From positions 1-12,233 of the forward strand of contig PMLH01000289.1 in the NCBI GenBank assembly GCA_003159055.1: DNA of 12,233 nt. Direction: 5' to 3'. The DNA is from Myxococcales bacterium (GTDB lineage Bacteria > Myxococcota > Polyangia > Fen-1088). Positions 6,836 to 12,233 of this stretch are shown piece by piece (the stretch's first letter is position 1; each line of letters starts with the position of its first letter). The position numbers and the translations under genes were made by a program. The notes below the pieces were generated by a model. That model searched no databases and was not told the origin of the DNA. It saw nothing but the letters and a program-made list of their open reading frames with translations.

Positions 6836-7855
6836 TCAACCTGGACTTCCAAACCTGGACTTCCATTTGTACGCGGCCCAAAGACTGGCGAAGATCGCGC
6901 TGCTGTAGAGCAGATAGGCCGAGTGTAGCAGCGCCGCGCCCAAGGCGAAACCGACACCCTGTCTCCGCAAGAAGAAGAGGTAGAGATCGGCGTTGAGGAC
7001 TGCCGCGCTCACCGAAGCTGCCGCCACGCCAACCGCCATCCCGGTGGCCCAGCCGCTTGCACCAGCGGCAAGAAGCGCGGGCGCAAGCAAGGCAAAGCCG
7101 ACCATCATCCAGGCCGCCAAGGCACCGAGGCGACTGCGCCAGCCGAGGTTGAGGTCGGACGGCACGTGCGCCTGTCGCAGAATGAGGCGTGTCCAGGGCA
7201 CGGCGCGGGCGTAGATGTCCGTCCGCCACAGGCTGGCCAAGGTCCAACGTTTGAGATGGGTCGCCTGCACCGCAGGACACAGCCGAATGCGATGGCCAGC
7301 TTGCCGCAGGCGCATGCCCAGCTCGATGTCTTCGATGCTGGGCTGGCGGTAGCTTTCATCAAAGCCGCCCGCCGTAAGAAAAACCGTGCGCCGGATGGCG
7401 CCGCAGCCGGCCCAGAATGTCGCCGCATCCCGATTGCCGTGCTGATGGACATAGTGGTGCTGCAGGTTCTTGTAGCGGCTGGCGAGGCCCGGCGCCGGTG
7501 GACGATCATCGTAACTGCCGAAGAGCGCCTGCAGGTCAGGCCCATCTGCGAAGACCGATTCCATACGCGCCAGGGTGTCGTCATGGACCACGACGTCCGC
7601 GTCGATGAACACGAGCACATCGCCCGTGGCCACACCCGCTCCGCAGTTGCGGGCATGCGCGGGGCCGCGCGGACCGGCGTCGGTCGCGAGCACGCGCGCG
7701 CCATACGCCGCCGCGCAAGCTGCCGAGCCATCGGTCGAGCCGTCGTCGACGACGATGATTTCGTCGGGCGCTCGCAGCGAGGCGACAAGCCCCTGCAAGC
7801 AGCGCCCGAGGTCGTCGCCTCCGTTGCGGACCGGCACTATTACGGAGAGGCGCAT
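6836..7855 (-). CDS. Membrane-anchored family 2 glycosyltransferase
   Basis: A 339-residue inverting GT-A transferase, probably acting at the cytoplasmic face of the inner membrane on a lipid or polysaccharide acceptor. It begins MRLSVIVPVRNGG, the family's first strand, then VVDDGSTDGS (35-44, nucleotide-sugar binding), GPAHARNCGA (64-73), FIDADV (83-88, the metal-binding DxD-type site), FWAGCGAIRR (147-156) and SIEDIELGMRLRQAG (173-187, with the ED general-base motif). Three to four hydrophobic segments fill residues about 245-328. The ATG at 7855 has AAGGA about nine bases upstream; the frame is open to a GTG at 7912, but those extra residues look non-family. Its start lies inside the preceding small ORF. 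The final residues are shaped by a 14-bp tandem duplication. The sugar and acceptor are unknown. Confidence 0.88.
   Translation of the reverse strand: MRLSVIVPVRNGGDDLGRCLQGLVASLRAPDEIIVVDDGSTDGSAACAAAYGARVLATDAGPRGPAHARNCGAGVATGDVLVFIDADVVVHDDTLARMESVFADGPDLQALFGSYDDRPPAPGLASRYKNLQHHYVHQHGNRDAATFWAGCGAIRRTVFLTAGGFDESYRQPSIEDIELGMRLRQAGHRIRLCPAVQATHLKRWTLASLWRTDIYARAVPWTRLILRQAHVPSDLNLGWRSRLGALAAWMMVGFALLAPALLAAGASGWATGMAVGVAAASVSAAVLNADLYLFFLRRQGVGFALGAALLHSAYLLYSSAIFASLWAAYKWKSRFGSPG
6838..6865. repeat. Perfect 14-bp tandem duplication at the glycosyltransferase 3' end
   Basis: AACCTGGACTTCCA occurs twice, head to tail, at 6838-6851 and 6852-6865. Because 14 is not a multiple of three, the second copy is read in a new frame on the minus strand. 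The protein therefore ends KSRFGSPG and stops at 6836-6838. With a single copy the same codons would give KSRLK and stop. Confidence 0.95.
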
Positions 7856-8091
7856 GCGGGATTCCTTGCAGCGCCGGCGTTTGCGCCCGATGCGCCCGAA
7901 GGCCGGCGCCACAGCGCTCGCTTCACGGAACGCGGTTCGTCCACGGTGACCAAGCGGAACAGGAAGAGGAGCCCACCGTAGCCCAAAACCGCCGCACAGA
8001 AACGTGCAGACTCGACAAGGGCCGATGAGCGCAGAAATCGGAAAGGCAGCGCGCCTACGTTGCGAACCGCGCTCTGTCCGCGCGCAATCAT
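7840..8091 (-). CDS. Small predicted membrane protein, coupled to its neighbours
   Basis: An 83-residue ORF I do not recognise. Its ATG (8091-8089) overlaps the stop of the upstream FAD protein as ATGA, a classic translational-coupling junction. Its TGA lies 16 bases inside the start of the glycosyltransferase, so it exactly fills an otherwise unexplained 230-bp gap within an operon. AAGGGG sits about 15 bases upstream of the ATG. A basic N-terminus (ARGQSAVRNV, then LPFRFLRSS) precedes one hydrophobic segment, about 31-50 (FCAAVLGYGGLLFLFRLVTV), followed by a basic, Gly/Ala-rich tail with several Arg. This fits a single-pass inner-membrane protein with a positive cytoplasmic tail. It may assist the adjacent glycosyltransferase or FAD enzyme (inference). 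The alternative is non-coding spacer; the ATGA junction argues against that. Confidence 0.58.
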   Translation of the reverse strand: MIARGQSAVRNVGALPFRFLRSSALVESARFCAAVLGYGGLLFLFRLVTVDEPRSVKRALWRRPSGASGANAGAARNPACASP

Positions 8092-9518
8092 CTCGGCTGG
8101 CACAACCCCTTGGCCAGTTGCAAGCTGTCGCGAATCACCGCGTCCATGTTGAGATACTGGAACCTGCCCGTGCGGCCGAGAAGGTGGAGGCTCGACCAGC
8201 GCGCGAGCGTGGAGGTTGCGCGGGTCAGCGGTGCGGCGTAGCCCACCCGGTACACAGGATAGGCGTGCGAAGCGCGTAAGAGCCAGGCCTGCCTGACTCG
8301 ATTTCGGGGCAAGAAACCCAATCGGTCCAGCTCCGCGACGACAGTCTCGACCAAGTCGCCATCGGGCCGACGCCACACCTCGTCGCCTTCCGAACAGAAT
8401 ACTTCCACGCACAGCGACGACCCGTCCCTAGGGGTCATCCGCTGGCTCCAATTGGCAGGCTCGTGGGTGCGGCCGAGCAGGAGGGGCCGATCCGGGAAAT
8501 AGGTCCAGGTATCGTTGCTGATGCGCGGGCCATCCACCGACAGGAAGACGCAGGTCAGGCTTCGATAGGGCAGGCCGGCCTTGAGCTGGTCGGCTTCTGC
8601 CCGCGGAAAGGGCAGCATGCCGACCAGTCCGTCCAGCGGCAGGGTCGACACCACCTGCCGGCCATTCACCGCGCTGTCGCCTGTCGTTCCTTGAAATGCA
8701 ACCTGCCAGCCGCGCTCCCCAGTCTGTGGCTCGACCCGCAGAACCCGACTGCCGACGTGCACGGTCGCCCGGCCGGTGGCTCTTGCCGCCTCGGCAATGC
8801 GTTCGGGCAGCTCGCCGATGCCCAGCGGCGGATACAGGAACCTGGCCACCAGGGTCGATGGTGTCGCCGGCCGGCGCAGCAAGCTGCCAACCACGGCAGC
8901 CCGCAAGCTGGGCAGGCGGATGCGCTGGCTGGCCCAATCGGCCGAGATCTGATCGCAGGGCATGCCCCAAACCTTCTCGGTGTACGGCTTGAAATAGATG
9001 TCAAACAACGCGCGGCCGAAACGCCGGACGATCCAGTCTTCAAACGAAACGTCCGGATGCTTGCGAGCAGAGAGGAGAGCCGCGCGCAAATAGCTCGCGA
9101 GGATGCGCGCTGCTCGCAAGGGCGAAAACGCCGTGAGCGCGTTGGGGAAGCGCAGCGGGTAGTCGATGTAGTCGCCATCCAGTCGGATCCGACTGCGCCG
9201 CCCGACTTCGCAGACCTCGCCCGCGAGCAGGTCCAAGACCCATTGGGTGATCTCCGGCCATCGGCTATGAAAGCGATGCCCGCCGATATCGAAGCGGAAG
9301 TCGCCGAACCGCATGGTGCGCGCCAGGCCGCCCACCTGGCTTTCGCTCTCCAGCACGATGACGCTGCGGCCGCGACGACTGGCTTCGAGCGCAAAAGTTA
9401 GACCCGCCAAGCCGCCGCCGAGGACGACGAAGTCGTAGTTGCTGTCGGATGGCAAACTTGTGGAACTCCAGATGCTCTTTTCGGTGCCCACCTTCACTTG
9501 TGGCTGTCTCGGCGTCAA
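8088..9518 (-). CDS. FAD-dependent oxidoreductase/mutase, UDP-galactopyranose-mutase-like
   Basis: A flavoprotein of the amine-oxidase / protoporphyrinogen-oxidase / UDP-galactopyranose-mutase superfamily. The FAD Rossmann fold is clear: VVLGGGLAGL (31-40), acidic LESES closing the second strand (56-60), then QVGGLARTMRFGDFRFDIGGHRFHSR-type sequence (61-86), typical of the Glf-like branch. KPYTEKVWG is in the middle, and the C-terminal FAD site is LLGRTGRFQYLNMDAVI (446-462). This resembles enzymes in surface-polysaccharide clusters and fits the downstream glycosyltransferase. Substrate unknown. The start is uncertain: the longest form uses TTG 9518, without a good ribosome site. TTG 9455 has TGGAG ten bases upstream and starts just before the family region (PSDSNYDFVVLGGG). 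No ATG is available in frame after the upstream gene's stop. It ends by ATGA overlap with the small ORF. Confidence 0.85.
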   Translation of the reverse strand: MTPRQPQVKVGTEKSIWSSTSLPSDSNYDFVVLGGGLAGLTFALEASRRGRSVIVLESESQVGGLARTMRFGDFRFDIGGHRFHSRWPEITQWVLDLLAGEVCEVGRRSRIRLDGDYIDYPLRFPNALTAFSPLRAARILASYLRAALLSARKHPDVSFEDWIVRRFGRALFDIYFKPYTEKVWGMPCDQISADWASQRIRLPSLRAAVVGSLLRRPATPSTLVARFLYPPLGIGELPERIAEAARATGRATVHVGSRVLRVEPQTGERGWQVAFQGTTGDSAVNGRQVVSTLPLDGLVGMLPFPRAEADQLKAGLPYRSLTCVFLSVDGPRISNDTWTYFPDRPLLLGRTHEPANWSQRMTPRDGSSLCVEVFCSEGDEVWRRPDGDLVETVVAELDRLGFLPRNRVRQAWLLRASHAYPVYRVGYAAPLTRATSTLARWSSLHLLGRTGRFQYLNMDAVIRDSLQLAKGLCQPR

Positions 9519-9590
9519 GAGATACGATGGCCATGGTCTTGGCTTGCGCGTCGTCCTCCTGCCGCCATGAATGCCGGACGGCCAGCTCCC

Positions 9591-10760
9591 TCAGTGGTGG
9601 AACAGTCGCAGCTTCGACATCGCCATGACCATGCCGTATTCGTTGGCGGCTTGGATAACCACGTCGTCGCGGACGGAGCCGCCCGGTTGCGAGATGTACT
9701 TCACGCCGCTTTGCGAGGCGCGGTCGACGTTGTCGCGGAAGGGGAAGAAGGCGTCCGACGCCAGGCTCACGCCCTGTTGGCGCGACAGCCAGACCCGCTT
9801 TTCCTCGGGGGTCAGTCGCTTGGGCGTCGTGGCGAAGTTGGTCAGCCAATCGGCTTCCTCGGCCGGCGACAGCGCGTCTTCGAGGAAGAGGTCGATGGCG
9901 TTGTTTTGCTCGGGCCGTCCCACGCCAGCGCGGAACGGTAGATCCAAGGTTGCAGGGTGCTGGCGCAAGAACCAGCGATCCGCCTTCGAACCCGCCAGCC
10001 GGGTGCAGTGGATGCGCGACTGTTGGCCCGCGCCGATGCCGACGGCTTGTCCGTCGTAGGCGAAGCACACGGAATTCGACTGCGTGTACTTGAGGGTGAT
10101 GAGCGCCAGAATCAAATCGCGCAAGGCCGCTTCGGGCAGGTCGCGGTTTTGGGTCACGATGTTGGCCAGGTGGCCCGGGCCTGGCACCACCTGGTTTCGC
10201 CGCTGCTCGAAGGCAATGCCGAACACCTCGCGGGTCTCGGTCTCGGGCGCTTCCCAGCTTGGATCGATTTCCAGCACGCAGTAAGTGCCGTTCCGCTTGC
10301 TGCGCAGGATTTCCAGCGCTGCCGGCTCGAAGCCAGGCGCGATCACGCCGTCGGACACTTCGCGCTTGAGCACGCTCGCGGTCGGCACGTCGACCACGTC
10401 CGACAGCGCGGCGAAGTCACCGAACGCGCACAGCCGGTCGGCGCCGCGCGCACGTGCGTACGCCGTGGCAAGGGGCGAGAGCGGCAAGTCGTCGACAAAC
10501 GAGGCGCGCTGGACCTCCTTGCTCATCGGCACGGCCACCGCGGCTCCCGCCGGGCTGACATGTTTGAAGGACGTCGCCGCGGGCAGCTTCAGCGCCGAAC
10601 GCAACTCGCGCACGAGCTGCCAGGCGTTGAGTGCGTCGAGCAAGTTGATGTACCCGGGCGATCCCGAAAGCACGCGCAAGGGCAGGGCGCGATCGCGCGT
10701 GTAGATACGGGCCGGGGCCTGGTGGGGGTTGCAACCGTAGCGCAGCTTGAGTTCTTCCAT
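9591..10760 (-). CDS. Stand-alone AICAR transformylase (PurH C-terminal domain only)
   Basis: Transfers a formyl group from 10-formyl-tetrahydrofolate to AICAR, giving FAICAR, the ninth step of purine synthesis (cytoplasm). The 389 residues match only the transformylase half of bifunctional PurH: KLRYGCNPHQ at the N-terminus, the catalytic Lys66-His67 in SFKHVSPAGAA, YTQSNSVCF (225-233), GAGQQSRIHCTRLAG (243-257), SDAFFPFRDNVD (335-346) and GVKYISQPGGSVRDD (352-366) with NEYGM near the end. The IMP cyclohydrolase (MGS-like) domain of about 200 residues, normally at the N-terminus, is absent, and the 48-bp space upstream cannot hold it. Single-domain forms of this length are a known minority class. 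IMP cyclohydrolase must be encoded elsewhere. The ATG at 10760 begins exactly at the domain, so truncation is unlikely. It is followed within about 72 bp by the FAD protein. Confidence 0.9.
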   Translation of the reverse strand: MEELKLRYGCNPHQAPARIYTRDRALPLRVLSGSPGYINLLDALNAWQLVRELRSALKLPAATSFKHVSPAGAAVAVPMSKEVQRASFVDDLPLSPLATAYARARGADRLCAFGDFAALSDVVDVPTASVLKREVSDGVIAPGFEPAALEILRSKRNGTYCVLEIDPSWEAPETETREVFGIAFEQRRNQVVPGPGHLANIVTQNRDLPEAALRDLILALITLKYTQSNSVCFAYDGQAVGIGAGQQSRIHCTRLAGSKADRWFLRQHPATLDLPFRAGVGRPEQNNAIDLFLEDALSPAEEADWLTNFATTPKRLTPEEKRVWLSRQQGVSLASDAFFPFRDNVDRASQSGVKYISQPGGSVRDDVVIQAANEYGMVMAMSKLRLFHH

Positions 10761-10808
10761 GGCGAGGCCGTCATAGCACCGAGTTGACGGTAATGGAAAC
10801 CCGGCGGG

Positions 10809-11342
10809 CTACACCGGGGCTCGCCTGGCGACGACGCGCCTGGTGAGGTTGAGGGCGATGAAGGGCAATCCACCACCCAGACGAACGTTGGCTCTGAAAA
10901 TCCAAGACCACGCCACGATGACGGCGGTGAACGCAAGCAAGCCCAGCGAGGTGCGCCGAATCCAGCGCGGGTCGCCACTGCCGCACGCGATGTAGCCCTG
11001 AGGGAGGAAGAACGTGGCGACCAGCCCGACAAGGAAGGCGGCCACAAAGAGCCCAAAGCCCTGCGTCCGGACCATCCAGTCGGCCAGCGGCGCGACGGGA
11101 ATCTGGAAAGCAACGGCGCCGAGGCCGAGCCAAAGTCCGGCCCCGACGAGGATCGGGTTGAGCAGTTTGCCGCGTGCCATGACCACGGCGGAAATCGGAA
11201 CGGCGAGGATCGCGCCGACGAGAAATCCCCATCCCGCCTGGCCAAGATCGACCCTGCCCGCGAGAATGAAAGGGAACGCGAGGCTGATGACGGGAATGAG
11301 CTGGATCAGCTCGGCCCAGATCGGGTTGCGCGAAGTTGCCAT
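10809..11342 (-). CDS. Multi-pass inner-membrane protein of unknown function
   Basis: A 177-residue hydrophobic protein with about five membrane segments: about 12-29 (LIQLIPVISLAFPFILAG), 38-56 (a Gly/Ala/Val-rich stretch), 63-82 (PILVGAGLWLGLGAVAFQI), 95-113 (GFGLFVAAFLVGLVATFFL) and 132-149 (LGLLAFTAVIVAWSWIF), ending with a short basic tail (LTRRVVARRAPV). I recognise no family or catalytic motif. The ATG at 11342 (MATSRNPIWAEL) is preferred, although no good ribosome site is seen. A GTG at 11375 would add 11 residues containing a Cys-Pro. It lies 48 bp upstream of the AICAR transformylase on the same strand and may be first in that transcript, or a separate unit. Transporter or regulator roles cannot be told apart. 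Confidence 0.75.
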   Translation of the reverse strand: MATSRNPIWAELIQLIPVISLAFPFILAGRVDLGQAGWGFLVGAILAVPISAVVMARGKLLNPILVGAGLWLGLGAVAFQIPVAPLADWMVRTQGFGLFVAAFLVGLVATFFLPQGYIACGSGDPRWIRRTSLGLLAFTAVIVAWSWIFRANVRLGGGLPFIALNLTRRVVARRAPV

Positions 11343-11493
11343 GGCCGGGCAGGATAGCCTGAACCTGCTCAGCACAGGAATTCAATCGGCTGGGAGGGCC
11401 CTTCATTCTTGCGTGGATCGCCTCTCTCCGCGCTTGCACTGGCGCGTGGGAATGGTTCAAGTAGCAGGTGAGCTGGTTGCCTTGATGGAGCGG

Positions 11494-11904
11494 ATGCGCA
11501 AAGATGAGAGCCGCCTCACATTCATCGCGATGTCGTGGATTCCTGCCTGCTCACTGCTTGCAGCGCTGCTGTCGATCGCAGCGTCCGGTAGCTGTTTCAG
11601 CTCATCGAAGCCCCGACCCAGCGAGAAGACCTGCGAATCCAATTGCGACCGGCAGGTGAACGCAGCCTGTTCGCAGACCGCGGCCGACTTCGCGGCCACC
11701 TGCAAGCGAGGCTGTCTCGCCTACCGCATGGACTATCCCGACTGCATTTCGGAGATGGACACCATGAGTGGCTGCGTGGAGGAGAAGGTCAGGTTCACTT
11801 GTGACCGCACGGGCGCCATCTCGGCCGATCCAGTGGCCATCTGCGGGGACGAGGAATACGCGTGCTACGCCTGCACCGGCGACTTCTCGGCATGCCGCAA
11901 CTGA
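11494..11904 (+). CDS. Small Cys-rich exported (lipo)protein
   Basis: A 136-residue protein of unknown function. The N-terminus is basic (MRKDESR), followed by a hydrophobic run to about residue 30 and SGSC with Cys34. This could be a lipobox, but the -3 position is Ser, so it is not canonical and signal-peptidase I cutting is possible. Twelve further cysteines follow: 47, 51, 59, 70, 74, 84, 94, 103, 117, 124, 127 and 134. They include two CxxxC motifs (CESNC, CKRGC) and CYAC. An even number suggests six disulphides in an oxidising compartment. Several in-frame ATGs precede (11452, 11485); 11494 gives the most typical signal peptide, but its GGAG is only three bases away, so the start may differ by a few codons. 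It is divergent from the membrane-protein gene. Confidence 0.68.
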   Translation: MRKDESRLTFIAMSWIPACSLLAALLSIAASGSCFSSSKPRPSEKTCESNCDRQVNAACSQTAADFAATCKRGCLAYRMDYPDCISEMDTMSGCVEEKVRFTCDRTGAISADPVAICGDEEYACYACTGDFSACRN

Positions 11905-11920
11905 AATTGGCTGGTCCGAC

Positions 11921-11944
11921 GGGAGAGACCGACTCCCCTCTTTT
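11921..11944 (+). terminator. Possible intrinsic terminator after the Cys-rich protein
   Basis: GGGAG (11921-11925) pairs with CTCCC (11933-11937) across a seven-base loop, followed after CTC by TTTT (11941-11944). It begins 16 bases after the Cys-rich gene's stop and ends just before the acetyltransferase start. The stem is short, so strength is modest. Confidence 0.42.
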
Positions 11945-11962
11945 GCTTGGCTCGCGATCGCA

Positions 11963-12233
11963 ATGACCGGTATCCTCCGCTGCACCCGCGACATGCCACG
12001 CATCGATCCGATACGCACCCAGAGACTCCTCATCCGCGAGGTCCAATCGAGTGACCGCGAGCCCCTGCTCGCCATCGTGAAGGATCCCGACCAGATCAGG
12101 CACATGCTGCTCTTTCTCGATACCGAGGAACAGCTCGACGCCTTTCTGTCGATGGCGAGCGCCTCGGCGAATGAGCAGCCGAGGTTGCAGTGGTATTTCG
12201 CCGTGGAGGATGCGACGAGCCGACGGTATCTCG
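11963..12233 (+). CDS. GNAT-family N-acetyltransferase, 5' part
   Basis: The start of an acetyl-CoA-dependent acetyltransferase (RimJ/RimL-like GNAT branch), cut by the window edge. The segment IRTQRLLIREVQSSDREPLLAIVKD shows the typical beginning of this family (TxRLxLRxxxxxD, then a helix). WYFAVEDATSRRYL looks like the second-strand region that precedes the acetyl-CoA site. The acetyl-CoA pyrophosphate loop (R/Q-x-x-G-x-G/A) lies beyond the end and cannot be checked. Two in-frame starts exist: ATG 11963 (ten extra residues) and ATG 11993 (MPRIDPIRTQRL), the latter closer to usual family length; neither has a strong ribosome site. The substrate may be a protein N-terminus, an antibiotic or a small metabolite. 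Confidence 0.75.
   Translation, partial: MTGILRCTRDMPRIDPIRTQRLLIREVQSSDREPLLAIVKDPDQIRHMLLFLDTEEQLDAFLSMASASANEQPRLQWYFAVEDATSRRYL

Noticed and set aside
7166..7981. 271-residue plus-strand ORF opposite the glycosyltransferase
   Set aside because: Antisense to conserved GT2 motifs; no domain, no ribosome site.
8463..9401. 312-residue plus-strand ORF opposite the FAD protein
   Set aside because: Antisense to the Rossmann fold and the rest of the flavoprotein; composition looks like a shadow frame.
9265..10068. 267-residue minus-strand ORF spanning the AICAR transformylase / FAD protein junction
   Set aside because: It is off-frame from both genes and Arg-rich throughout; only its segment after ATG 9534 looked protein-like, and that is noted as a start-site question.
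10800..10818. CCCGG / CCGGG inverted repeat at the end of the membrane-protein gene, followed by TTT on the minus strand
   Set aside because: Only five pairs with a nine-base loop and three T; too weak to call a terminator.

Overview
High-GC bacterial DNA with densely packed genes. The likely source is a myxobacterium or related former deltaproteobacterium (Myxococcota). This is inferred from the style of the exported proteins: a Gly/Thr-rich stalk with a Cys-rich module and DUF1566, a TPR protein with a Pro-rich linker and two membrane helices, and a small Cys-rich lipoprotein-like protein. An LL-diaminopimelate aminotransferase is compatible with that. I saw no rRNA, tRNA, CRISPR array, transposase or attachment site; the window looks like ordinary chromosome.

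Layout. (1) 1-825, plus strand: 3' part of dapL (lysine/peptidoglycan precursor synthesis). (2) 887-3810, minus strand: a tight three-gene set, transcribed from 3810 down to 887. It encodes an exported TPR protein, a 508-residue surface lipoprotein (Gly-rich repeats, Cys-rich module, DUF1566) and a secreted single-domain DUF1566 protein. (3) 4067-6818, plus strand: a SulP anion transporter, then an assimilatory adenylyl-sulfate reductase (cysH type), suggesting sulfate uptake and reduction. The leader of the reductase holds a Cys-rich upstream ORF whose stop overlaps the reductase start. (4) 11342 down to 6836, minus strand: a multi-pass membrane protein, a stand-alone AICAR transformylase (late purine synthesis), a UDP-galactopyranose-mutase-like FAD protein, an 83-residue membrane-protein candidate joined by an ATGA overlap, and a membrane-anchored family 2 glycosyltransferase. 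The last three look like a surface-glycan or lipid-sugar module. (5) 11494-12233, plus strand: a Cys-rich exported protein and the start of a GNAT acetyltransferase cut by the window edge.

Best candidates for new biology: the 83-residue coupled ORF at 7840-8091, the Cys-rich leader ORF at 5933-6085 before the sulfate-reduction gene, and the three-gene DUF1566 surface cluster. None is proven; all are stated as hypotheses.
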